From JBBDWJ01 sp040902925 (GTDB taxonomy: Bacteria; Acidobacteriota; Terriglobia; Bryobacterales; UBA6623): 6,239 nucleotides of DNA. Under the pieces are notes generated by a model that had not been told where the DNA came from, did not search any database, and saw nothing but the letters and a program-made list of their open reading frames with translations. This document shows positions 1 to 5,678 of the stretch, piece by piece (positions within the stretch are counted from its first letter, which is position 1; the number at the start of each line of letters is the position of its first letter). Made by a program: the position numbers and the translations under genes. The stretch spans positions 1-6,239 of the forward strand of contig JBBDWJ010000113.1 of the NCBI GenBank assembly GCA_040902925.1, given 5' to 3'.

Positions 1-668
1 CGATCATCTACATCATCGAGGACAACGGCTGCTACGGCCTCACCAAGGGCCAGTTTTCAGCGACCGCCGACGTCGGCTCGACGCTCAAGAGCGGCATTGC
101 CAACGAGATTCCGCCGATCGACACCTGCGCCCTGGCTATCGAGCTTGGCGCTACGTTCGTCGCGCGCTCGTTCTCGGGCGACAAGAAGCAGTTGCAGGCG
201 ATCATCAAGGCCGCGATCAGCCATCGCGGCACGGCCATGATCGACGTCATTTCGCCGTGCGTCACGTTCAATGACCACCAGGGCTCGACAAAGAGCTACA
301 CCTACGTCAAGGATCATCGTCACGATTTGCAGACCATCGACTTCGTGCCTTTCTTCCAGGAAATTCAGATCGCGGAAGAGTACGCCGCCGGCTCGGCGCA
401 AGAGGTTACGCTGCACGATGGCTCGCATCTGATGCTTCGCAAGCTCGAGGAAGACTACGATCCTTCCAGCCGCATGGGCGCGGTGAACAAGCTCGCCGAA
501 ACAGCCAGCCGCGGCGAAGTCCTCACGGGCGTCTTCTTTCTCGATACGAAGAAACCGGACTTCATCGAGTCCCTTAATTTGCACCCGACACCGCTGGCCC
601 ACATGGGCGAGAAGTACTTGCGGCCGCCGCAGTCGGTGCTCGATGAGATTATGGAAGAGTTGCGGTAG
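1..668 (+). CDS. korB: 2-oxoacid (probably 2-oxoglutarate):ferredoxin oxidoreductase, beta subunit, 3' part
   Basis: This is the C-terminal 221 residues of a thiamine-diphosphate-dependent oxidoreductase beta subunit; the start lies off the left edge and codons run from base 3. The enzyme family converts a 2-oxoacid plus CoA to acyl-CoA and CO2, reducing ferredoxin, in the cytoplasm together with an alpha/gamma subunit. The visible evidence is the segment EDNGCYGLTKGQFSAT near the window start, which is the second half of the thiamine diphosphate/Mg binding site (N..YG.T.GQ pattern). It is followed by the typical DVISPCVTFNDH segment and the C-terminal region with a GVFF...P stretch. The CVTFNDH segment and the acidic C-terminal tail fit the KorB type better than the pyruvate type, but substrate is inferred from family resemblance. 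The alpha subunit gene is expected just upstream, outside the window. The TAG stop is followed by a stem-loop, so this is probably the last gene of its operon. Confidence 0.9.
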   Translation, partial: IIYIIEDNGCYGLTKGQFSATADVGSTLKSGIANEIPPIDTCALAIELGATFVARSFSGDKKQLQAIIKAAISHRGTAMIDVISPCVTFNDHQGSTKSYTYVKDHRHDLQTIDFVPFFQEIQIAEEYAAGSAQEVTLHDGSHLMLRKLEEDYDPSSRMGAVNKLAETASRGEVLTGVFFLDTKKPDFIESLNLHPTPLAHMGEKYLRPPQSVLDEIMEELR

Positions 669-691
669 GCGCGGCCTTCAGCAGATTCCGT

Positions 692-723
692 CCAGGGGCA
701 GGCGTAGTCAGGCCTGCCCTTGG
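692..723 (+). terminator. Stem-loop after korB, probable transcription terminator
   Basis: Bases 692-703 (CCAGGGGCAGGC) pair with 712-723 (GCCTGCCCTTGG) through 12 base pairs. One of these is a G-U wobble in the + strand transcript, and the loop is 8 bases. The stem begins 23 bases after the korB stop. There is no clean run of T after it (only CATTTCG), so it is not a textbook intrinsic terminator. It may act with Rho or as a 3' end stabiliser. The stem is seen directly; the terminator role is inferred. Confidence 0.45.
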
Positions 724-795
724 CATTTCGAGCATGATCCATGAGATGGACCGCTCCAACCCTCCCGAATCTTCGCGTCGCTTTACCTGTCACGC

Positions 796-1587
796 GTGAG
801 ATACCTGAACAAAAATAACCTGGCGGTCTTGCTGAACGCGATCAGCGCCCCGCTGACTGCGTTCCAAGCGTGGAAGGCGGCCTTCCAGCCGGTCGACCGC
901 CGCTATGCGACGCAGGGCCAATGGGTCTGCGGCCGGTTGCCGCGGCGGCCTCTGGAAGAGTTGTTTCCGGCCGCGATCGAAACAGATTTGAAAATCCGCC
1001 GCGCCGGCGACCGCCTTTGGGGCATGTCGATCACTGTCGAGGAGCTCTGCGCCTTGCTGACGATGGCGAAGGCGCTCGACGCGCGGAACGTCCTCGAAAT
1101 TGGAACCTGGGACGGCAACACCGCTCTCAACCTCGCCGAGAATATTCGCGGCACGATCACGACCGTCGATCTGCCTCCCGATCATGCCGACAAGACGTCC
1201 GCCGTCTACGAGGGCGTGCCGCTTAACCTGACGCCTCGTGAGGAAATGGGACGCCAGCTCGCCGCCGGCAACGGCAAGGTCCGCCAGGTGTTCGGCGACA
1301 GCGCGCGCCTGGATTGGAGCACGCTGGGAGGGCCCTTCGACCTTGTCTTCATCGATGCCTGCCACCAGGAGCCCTACGTCCGCTCCGACACCGGCAACGC
1401 CCTGCGGCACGTGCGCCGCGGAGGCCTGATCGTGTGGCACGACTACGGAATGGTCGAGGTCGTCTCGAACGTAGTGGACGAAGTGGCGAACCGCCCCGGC
1501 TGGAGCGCCTTCGCGATCGAAGGCACGCGGCTGGCGGTGGCCTGGGAAGGCGAGTCGGGTCCGAGCGTAGAGCGGCCGGAGCGGTAG
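796..1587 (+). CDS. Class I SAM-dependent methyltransferase (Methyltransf_24-like)
   Basis: This 263-residue protein has the layout of a small-molecule class I methyltransferase. Motif I is NVLEIGTWDGNTA (residues 98-110), the glycine-rich loop that binds S-adenosylmethionine. An acidic residue closing strand beta-2 follows in TTVDLP (about 122-127), and FDLVFIDACH (181-190) is the beta-4 motif. LRHVRRGGLIVWHDYG (203-218) is the RGG-xxxxHD signature common in O-methyltransferase-like and glycan-linked members. The N-terminal 75 residues are less conserved and helical. The start is a GTG: the frame is closed by a TGA at 742-744, and no ATG or TTG lies between it and 796. No good ribosome binding site is visible, so the N-terminus is uncertain. 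The gene stands alone between two stem-loops and its substrate cannot be told from the sequence or its neighbours. Confidence 0.8.
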   Translation: MRYLNKNNLAVLLNAISAPLTAFQAWKAAFQPVDRRYATQGQWVCGRLPRRPLEELFPAAIETDLKIRRAGDRLWGMSITVEELCALLTMAKALDARNVLEIGTWDGNTALNLAENIRGTITTVDLPPDHADKTSAVYEGVPLNLTPREEMGRQLAAGNGKVRQVFGDSARLDWSTLGGPFDLVFIDACHQEPYVRSDTGNALRHVRRGGLIVWHDYGMVEVVSNVVDEVANRPGWSAFAIEGTRLAVAWEGESGPSVERPER

Positions 1588-1622
1588 GCACCCGTTAGCG
1601 AATGCGCGGAGTGCTTACCGCT
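1580..1622 (+). terminator. Stem-loop spanning the methyltransferase stop codon
   Basis: Bases 1580-1591 (AGCGGTAGGCAC) pair with 1611-1622 (GTGCTTACCGCT) over 12 positions with one G-U wobble in the + transcript. The loop is 19 bases. The left arm includes the TAG stop of the methyltransferase. It lies between this gene and the convergent toxin-antitoxin operon, where a terminator is expected. No T-tract follows, so the function is inferred. Confidence 0.35.
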
Positions 1623-1697
1623 GCCGCGCCTCACGACGCGTGTAGCGTAGTCGAACTCGCGCCTGCGGCTGCCCGAGCCGCCGCCACTATGCGAGTG

Positions 1698-2051
1698 TCA
1701 TTTCCTGCGGCCGGAAGGTTCGACCAACGAGACATCGTTGGCAATTCCAGACAGCACGACCGGCGCGCGGTCGGGGAACTCGGCAACCAGCGACAGCCGG
1801 CCGCCCATGGCTTCCACGCTCTTGCGCAGCGTGGACAGCAGCAGATCCGTGCGTTGTTCGAGTCGCGACACGCTGTCCTGGGTGATGCCCAGCGTCTTCG
1901 CCAGGCGCACCTGCGTGAGCTGGCGCGCCCGCCGCAACTCGCGCAGCGTCATCTCTTCGGCCAGCAACACACCGGCGCGGGCCTTCACCTTCTTGCGGCG
2001 CTCCGGGCTCAACTTGCGTATCTTGTTATTGACGTTTACAGGCACGATCAC
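1698..2051 (-). CDS. XRE-family antitoxin of a HigBA-type toxin-antitoxin operon
   Basis: This 117-residue protein carries a Cro/C1-type helix-turn-helix at about residues 34-67, including MTLRELRRARQLTQVRLAK and GITQDSVSRLEQ. It should bind the operon promoter and neutralise the partner toxin. A basic N-terminal stretch (about 10-25) and a C-terminal strand-rich tail (about 84-110, with GGRLSLVAEFPD) match antitoxins that follow phage Gp49-like toxins. Its GTG start overlaps the toxin TGA stop by four bases (GTGA), a sign of translational coupling. The purine-rich AAAAGGAAG lies directly against this GTG, so a second in-frame GTG at 2045 has better spacing and may be the true start, giving 115 residues. 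The reading frame is intact although the upstream toxin is broken. Family assignment is by sequence pattern. Confidence 0.85.
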   Translation of the reverse strand: MIVPVNVNNKIRKLSPERRKKVKARAGVLLAEEMTLRELRRARQLTQVRLAKTLGITQDSVSRLEQRTDLLLSTLRKSVEAMGGRLSLVAEFPDRAPVVLSGIANDVSLVEPSGRRK

Positions 2052-2404
2052 TTCCTTTTGAGCCGCGCGAGATGGGCGTCGAAACGTTTATCGGCCTTGC
2101 CGATCAACCCGCGGTAGAAACGCCTTTCGCTGCCGCCCGATTTGTCTCCAGCCACGGGTAGGATCGCCTTGCGGCTGGGGTCGAAAGCGAAGGCTACTCT
2201 CCATTCGCCGTCCGCCGCGCTGCAGCGCAACTATTTCATGTTGGAGTGCCGCGAGCCCTTGAGCGTGTCCACGCGGGGCCGCCCCAGGCCTGGCCCAAAC
2301 TGCTGGAGGAGGCGCGACAAGGCAAGAATCTCGTCCTGCACGTCATGGTCAAGCGCATCGAATTCCGGCTCAAACTCATCGCCGATCTCGACGACCCAGC
2401 TCAT
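2048..2404 (-). pseudogene. HigB-like toxin (phage-derived Gp49-like), interrupted by an in-frame TAG
   Basis: Reading the minus strand from an ATG at 2404 gives 57 residues starting MSWVVEIGDEFEPEFDAL. A TAG follows at 2233-2231, and then 60 more residues in the same frame end at the TGA 2050-2048. Both halves match the Gp49-like/HigB toxin family, whose members cut mRNA on the ribosome. The first half has the helical GDEFEPEFDAL...QDEILAL part and the RPRVDTLKGSRHSNMK strand. The second half has LRCSAADGEWRVAFAFDP and the basic C-terminus. The TAG stands where the family usually has a glutamate (MKEL), so one G-to-T change of GAG explains it. Ribosome binding site AGGA lies at 2412-2409. 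Total length without the stop would be 118 residues, normal for the family. The lesion looks recent, since nothing else is damaged. A TTG directly after the TAG could allow restart, but would give only half the fold. Confidence 0.85.
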
Positions 2405-2412
2405 TTCATCCT

Positions 2413-2441
2413 AGTATGGTACGAAAGACATATGGTGTCAG
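2413..2441 (-). promoter_or_regulatory. Candidate sigma-70-type promoter of the toxin-antitoxin operon
   Basis: On the minus strand, CTGACA (2441-2436) resembles a -35 box and CATACT (2418-2413) resembles a -10 box, 17 bases apart. The expected transcription start, near 2406, would fall between the AGGA and the ATG at 2404. The message would then be nearly leaderless, which conflicts with use of that AGGA. Another promoter further upstream is therefore possible. Confidence 0.3.
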
Positions 2442-2449
2442 AGACATAT
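2426..2449. repeat. Paired AGACATAT direct repeat, possible antitoxin operator
   Basis: AGACATAT occurs at 2426-2433 and again at 2442-2449, a 16-base period. The copies lie in and beside the candidate promoter of the toxin-antitoxin operon. XRE antitoxins repress their own operon from repeats in this position, so an operator role is a reasonable inference. The first copy overlaps a CATATG palindrome. Confidence 0.3.
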
Positions 2450-2570
2450 CCTGGGGTTCAAAGGCCAGCGGCCGGGGACAGCCTCCAGCTATTGTCGGCC
2501 GACGCTCTTACATCCCCTGCTTCCTGCCGGTTTATCCCGGCGCTTTCGCTCTGACTCGATTACCTTCGGC

Positions 2571-2610
2571 GTGGCCGGATCTGGCGGCTTTTGGCCGGAT
2601 TTGGCCGGAT
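2571..2610. repeat. Decamer tandem repeat, TTGGCCGGAT type, four units
   Basis: Four consecutive 10-base units read GTGGCCGGAT, CTGGCGGCTT, TTGGCCGGAT and TTGGCCGGAT. The last two are identical, the first differs by one base and the second is diverged. The 10-base period is one helical turn. Confidence 0.75.
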
Positions 2611-2729
2611 TTTCCTTAGGGCGATTCTTCGCCGGTTGCCGCTCGCCGTTTGGGTGCAACGGGGAGATCTTTCGCCGGCCAATCGGCCGCGGCATGGCTT
2701 GCCCCGGATTTTGGCATGCTTCGCCCGGA

Positions 2730-2759
2730 AAGGCCCGCAAATGTCCGCGAAGGTCCGCG
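2730..2759. repeat. Decamer tandem repeat, AAGGTCCGCG type, three units
   Basis: Three consecutive 10-base units read AAGGCCCGCA, AATGTCCGCG and AAGGTCCGCG. They differ by two or three positions and share the same 10-base period as the repeat at 2571, with a different unit sequence. Confidence 0.6.
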
Positions 2760-3108
2760 TTCTGGTACGGCGATGGGGCTGGGTTGGTGGCTCGGGCGAG
2801 TTCGCCGTTGGTTGCGGGCGCTCGGGTGAGCAGTTTTGAGCGGTTTTTGCGATGTTTTTTCTGCTTCGGGACTGAAAACAATGGACTTCGGTTTTCGGAC
2901 CGCTCTCCGTTGTTATGCCTGGGCCCGTCAGGGACCCCTCGCCGGTATTTGCCCGGCGTTCCGTCCTTACGCTTGCTCTGGTTGGAGGGTAGCACGCGGC
3001 TCCAAGCTTTTCGGGGGTTTTCGCTCGTATGTCGTTGATTTTATGATGCGGATTGGGTTGTGACTGATTTGGCTGAGACGGCCGATCCGGAGGCGGGTGA
3101 GAGGACCG

Positions 3109-3172
3109 GAGATCGGTCGTTGTCCGCGACCTCTCGTCGTCACCGATCTCTCCCGTTCGGGTGTCACCGATC
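3109..3172. repeat. Inverted and direct repeats around GTCACCGATC upstream of the restriction-modification operon
   Basis: GTCACCGATC occurs exactly at 3139-3148 and 3163-3172, 24 bases apart. GAGATCGGT (3109-3117) is the perfect inverted complement of ACCGATCTC (3142-3150). A related ATCACCGGA follows at 3202-3210. The cluster sits 65-130 bases before the ribbon-helix-helix gene and could be a repeated regulator site or the end of a mobile segment. The repeats are seen directly; the role is not known. Confidence 0.6.
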
Positions 3173-3201
3173 GGCCCTCTTGATTTTTCTAGTAGCACGG
3201 G

Positions 3202-3228
3202 ATCACCGGAATGGTGTAAAGTGGTGAT
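3202..3228 (+). promoter_or_regulatory. Inverted repeat ATCACC/GGTGAT before the RHH gene, possible operator and ribosome binding site
   Basis: ATCACC (3202-3207) and GGTGAT (3223-3228) form a perfect inverted repeat, 21 bases centre to centre, about two helical turns. The right arm also fits the 3' part of an extended Shine-Dalgarno sequence, 8 bases before the ATG at 3237. A weak -10-like TGTAAA (3215-3220) lies between the arms, with no convincing -35. A ribbon-helix-helix dimer pair binding here could block its own transcription; this is inference. Confidence 0.35.
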
Positions 3229-3236
3229 GTTCGCTC

Positions 3237-3419
3237 ATGCCCGCGAAGAAGCCACCTCCGAGCGTCCGGTTTTCGATCACCCTCCCCAAAGGCCAGCACA
3301 CGGAACTCGACCGGCTTGCCAAAAGCAAGCGTGTGTCGCTGGCTTGGGTGATTCGAGACGCCGTGGAACAGTACCTTGAGGCTCAAGCTCCGCTCTTCCG
3401 CAGCCGAACTACTACCTAG
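3237..3419 (+). CDS. Small ribbon-helix-helix (CopG/MetJ-Arc-type) DNA-binding protein, candidate cassette regulator
   Basis: This 60-residue protein has the full ribbon-helix-helix plan. A beta strand at residues 9-16 (SVRFSITL) has alternating residues that would enter the major groove. Helix A runs about 18-30 (KGQHTELDRLAKS) and helix B about 34-49 (SLAWVIRDAVEQYLEA), with the turn (KRVS) between them. A basic, Pro-rich N-terminus (PAKKPPP) precedes the strand. The length is normal for CopG-like repressors, which work as dimers. The stop is 2 bases before the methyltransferase ATG, so the two are surely co-transcribed. The family also includes antitoxins, but no toxin gene is adjacent. 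A regulatory role over the restriction-modification genes is inferred from position and from the inverted repeat just upstream. Confidence 0.8.
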   Translation: MPAKKPPPSVRFSITLPKGQHTELDRLAKSKRVSLAWVIRDAVEQYLEAQAPLFRSRTTT

Positions 3420-3421
3420 CC

Positions 3422-4678
3422 ATGTCTGCCCGGTCCACAGTCCGCCGCGCCCCTGCCCGCCGTGCCGGTCGCTCGCAAATGCCGCTCCGATTCCCGGAAC
3501 CGCCCAAGAAACCTCTGCCCAAGGGAGACTGGACGGCCATCGACCTCTTTTGCGGGGCCGGCGGACTCTCGGAAGGCTTCCGGCAGGCCGGATTCCGTAT
3601 CCTGGCCGGCAACGACACGGACAGTTTCTCTGCGCAAACCTTCGCAGCCACCCACAAAGATTCCGTCTTTCTGCCCGGCCCCATCGAGAGCATATCAGAG
3701 CGTTCCCTGCTGCGGGCCGCAGGAGTTCGTCGCGGCGAACTTGATTGCCTGATCGGCGGCCCGCCCTGCCAGGCCTTCAGCGTCTATAATCACCAGCGCG
3801 GTCTCCACGACGCCCGCAGCGCCCTTTTCCGCGAGTACCTGCGTATAGTCCAAGGCCTGTTTCCGAAATGGGTCGTCATGGAAAACGTTACTGGAATTAC
3901 ATCGGCCGGCAATGGCCGCGCCATGGCCGACATTCTTGCAGGCTTCACCGCGCTTGGCTACGAGATTCAGACCCGCGTGCTTCGTGCCGAGGAATACGGC
4001 ATTCCGCAGGAACGCCGGCGTATTTTCTTTGTCGGCAACCGTACGCGCCAGCCCATCATCTGGCCGCAGGAAACGCACGGTCCATATCTTCAGCCCTTCG
4101 TTACCGTATGGGATGCCATCGGCGACCTTCCGCCGCTGTCCAATGGTGAAGACCCCGGCGAGCCTTTGCCTTACGCCGCAATGCCGAGCCACGCATATCA
4201 GGCGCTGCTGCGCGGCAGTTCAGAGTGCGTATATAACCACGCCGCCCCGCGTTTGGCCGCCATCAACCTCAAGCGCATGAAACACATTCCCGAAGGCGGA
4301 AGCTGGCGCGACCTTCCGTTTGCGCTTCTTCCTGCAGGAATGAAACTCGCCCGCCGCTGCGACCACACGAAACGCTACGGCCGTTTGCGTAAGAGCGGCT
4401 TGTCCTGCACGATCCTCACGAAATGCGACCTTCATTGGGGATCGTTCGTCCATCCCGAGCAGGACCGTGTCTTGACGGTCCGTGAAGCGGCTCGCTTACA
4501 ATCGTTCCCGGATTGGTTTCATTTCGCCGGACCACGCACCGAACAATACGTTCAGGTTGGCAACGCCGTTCCGCCGCTCCTGGGCAAGCAGGTTGCGGAA
4601 GCTATCCTGTCCGCTCATGGGCTCGCATCCTCCGACGCCGAACAGGAGCCGGCCCGGAGCTACGCCGTTGCCCTCTAG
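3422..4678 (+). CDS. DNA (cytosine-5-)-methyltransferase of a restriction-modification system
   Basis: The protein transfers a methyl group from S-adenosylmethionine to carbon 5 of a cytosine in the recognition site and so protects host DNA. All main C5-methyltransferase motifs are present in order in 418 residues. Motif I is AIDLFCGAGGLSEGF (39-53). Motif IV is GGPPCQAFS (112-120) with catalytic Cys116. Motif VI is MENVTG (153-158) and motif VIII is QERRRIFFVG (196-205). Motif IX is RVLTVREAARLQSFPD (349-364) and motif X is QVGNAVPPLLG (378-388). The stretch between VIII and IX, about 210-345, holds the target recognition domain, so no motif is missing. The first 35 residues are basic and unlike the core. 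No ribosome binding site precedes ATG 3422, so translation probably depends on coupling to the RHH gene ending 2 bases earlier. Specificity cannot be read directly. The NotI-like nuclease and Vsr downstream are its natural partners. Confidence 0.95.
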   Translation: MSARSTVRRAPARRAGRSQMPLRFPEPPKKPLPKGDWTAIDLFCGAGGLSEGFRQAGFRILAGNDTDSFSAQTFAATHKDSVFLPGPIESISERSLLRAAGVRRGELDCLIGGPPCQAFSVYNHQRGLHDARSALFREYLRIVQGLFPKWVVMENVTGITSAGNGRAMADILAGFTALGYEIQTRVLRAEEYGIPQERRRIFFVGNRTRQPIIWPQETHGPYLQPFVTVWDAIGDLPPLSNGEDPGEPLPYAAMPSHAYQALLRGSSECVYNHAAPRLAAINLKRMKHIPEGGSWRDLPFALLPAGMKLARRCDHTKRYGRLRKSGLSCTILTKCDLHWGSFVHPEQDRVLTVREAARLQSFPDWFHFAGPRTEQYVQVGNAVPPLLGKQVAEAILSAHGLASSDAEQEPARSYAVAL

Positions 4679-4788
4679 CCCTTCAGAGGCTCTTTGCCAA
4701 GTCCCTAGACGATATGCCAAGGTAGATTTCGATCGGGCTGCGCAAACGCTGTTCTTCACACGCTCCCGACCATGCGGACGGCATCGTC

Positions 4789-5643
4789 ATGGCTAGCAGG
4801 ATCATCGAATTTTTCGGCTACGCACCGGATGACCGTTCTACTGCTGCAACCAAAGCCCGCCGCGACCTCCAGTGCCCCTTTCGCGGCAGAAAATGCACCA
4901 AGACGCTGAGCGACGGATTGATCAGCGGTGCCTGCACACTCAAGCCCAGCACCAGGGGCCCTGTAATTTGCTGCCCCATCCGGCTCTACGCCAATAACTA
5001 TGAGATTCTCCGTGACGTTGCGCGCATAGCTTTCGGTCCGGTCATCCCACTCGTTTCCGCTAGCGCCATCACCGATGCAACCGGCGAGTGCATCACCGTT
5101 TTCGGCAAAGGATGGGGCAAAGAACTACGACTCCCCACGAGAGGCAGAAGCGGAGCCTATTTCGTCGATTGGGTTCTCGCCCACATCAGTGCCGAGGGTG
5201 ACCTGATAAATTTCGTCGCCGTCGAAGTCCAGTCGATTGACACAACAGGCAACTACCGCAGCGAAAGAGAAACCTATCTCAGAGAAGAAACGTTCTCCAG
5301 CACGAGCACCGCGGGCTTTAATTGGGAGAATGTGAACAAGCGCATTCTCCCGCAAATCATCTACAAGGGCCATGTCTTGCGGCAGGAACCCCTGTGTCAA
5401 AAGGGATTGTTTTTTGTCTGTCCAACACCCGTCTACGCCAAGATCAGCGAACGCCTCGGCGGTGGGCTGCGCCCCTACCCAATTCAGCCTGGCTCGCTGA
5501 CGATCATGTGCTACGACATCGGCACACCCGTTCCTGCCGGACAACAACGTGCGCTTGAGGCCGGTGGCCAGTTCACCACAACAATCGACCAGGTGGCACT
5601 GGCTTTCACCGCGCCAAGCAACCTTCCGGCGCCGCAAGTTTAA
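4789..5643 (+). CDS. NotI-family type II restriction endonuclease
   Basis: This 284-residue protein resembles NotI as I remember that enzyme (383 residues, cuts GCGGCCGC). Both begin with an IxEFFG segment (residues 5-10 here). A Cys-rich region follows: C29 in LQCPFRGRKC, C36, C49 in SGACT, and C61/C62 in VICCP. It corresponds to the iron-binding Cys4 fold of NotI. The nuclease core matches in order: GKELRLP (Glu112), YFVDWVLAHI (Asp127) and VAVEVQSIDTTG (Glu146, Gln148). In that core a Gln replaces the usual Lys of PD-(D/E)XK, as in NotI. NVNKRILPQIIYKG (181-194) matches the NotI helix after the core. The protein is about 100 residues shorter than NotI, so its site may differ. It starts 110 bases after the methyltransferase; the frame is closed by a TAG at 4723-4725 and ATG 4789 is the first ATG. 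No clear ribosome binding site is seen. Confidence 0.88.
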   Translation: MASRIIEFFGYAPDDRSTAATKARRDLQCPFRGRKCTKTLSDGLISGACTLKPSTRGPVICCPIRLYANNYEILRDVARIAFGPVIPLVSASAITDATGECITVFGKGWGKELRLPTRGRSGAYFVDWVLAHISAEGDLINFVAVEVQSIDTTGNYRSERETYLREETFSSTSTAGFNWENVNKRILPQIIYKGHVLRQEPLCQKGLFFVCPTPVYAKISERLGGGLRPYPIQPGSLTIMCYDIGTPVPAGQQRALEAGGQFTTTIDQVALAFTAPSNLPAPQV

Positions 5644-5650
5644 GAGGAGG
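5644..5650 (+). promoter_or_regulatory. Strong ribosome binding site after the NotI-like gene
   Basis: GAGGAGG directly follows the TAA of the endonuclease gene. It is 6 bases from a GTG at 5657, but that GTG is not in the vsr frame. The vsr ATG at 5679 is 28 bases away, too far for normal use. Confidence 0.6.
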
Positions 5651-5678
5651 CCATCCGTGCCTCTCTGGAAAGTGCCTA

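Larger units (their letters stand above)
2450..3179. other. Long gene-poor spacer between toxin-antitoxin and restriction-modification operons
   Basis: Open frames exist on both strands here, up to about 210 codons on the minus strand. Their translations are rich in Arg, Lys, Pro and Ser, poor in hydrophobic residues, lack recognisable motifs and overlap one another. This is the usual look of GC-rich non-coding DNA. What can be seen are two decamer tandem repeats (2571-2610 and 2730-2759), a small GC stem (2940-2958, CGCCGG/CCGGCG) and the TCACCG repeats at its right end. T-rich patches at about 2834-2865 and 3008-3045 interrupt the GC-rich sequence. No tRNA, transposase or CRISPR pattern was found. 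Confidence 0.55.

Noticed and set aside
57..602. Minus strand open frame of 181 codons opposite korB
   Set aside because: The + strand frame has clear 2-oxoacid oxidoreductase motifs; the antisense frame has none and is a GC-rich shadow.
790..1440. Minus strand open frame of 216 codons opposite the methyltransferase
   Set aside because: The + strand frame has ordered SAM-methyltransferase motifs, while this one has no recognisable feature.
1665..1681. Hairpin GCGGCT/AGCCGC as terminator of the convergent genes
   Set aside because: The stem is only 6 base pairs with no T-tract, easily explained by base composition.
2571..2759. CRISPR array
   Set aside because: The repeats are 10-base back-to-back units without spacers, and no cas gene is present.
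2560..3198. Minus strand open frame of about 212 codons, and the overlapping one at 2489-2995
   Set aside because: Composition is dominated by Arg, Pro, Lys and Ser with few hydrophobic residues, no motifs are visible, and the two frames overlap each other. This is typical of chance open frames in GC-rich DNA.
4672..4689. Hairpin CCTCT/AGAGG at the methyltransferase stop as a terminator
   Set aside because: Five base pairs with no T-run is too weak, and the following endonuclease gene is probably read from the same transcript.
4482..4796. Plus strand open frame bridging the methyltransferase and endonuclease genes
   Set aside because: It overlaps the conserved motif IX-X part of the methyltransferase in another frame and its translation shows no family features.
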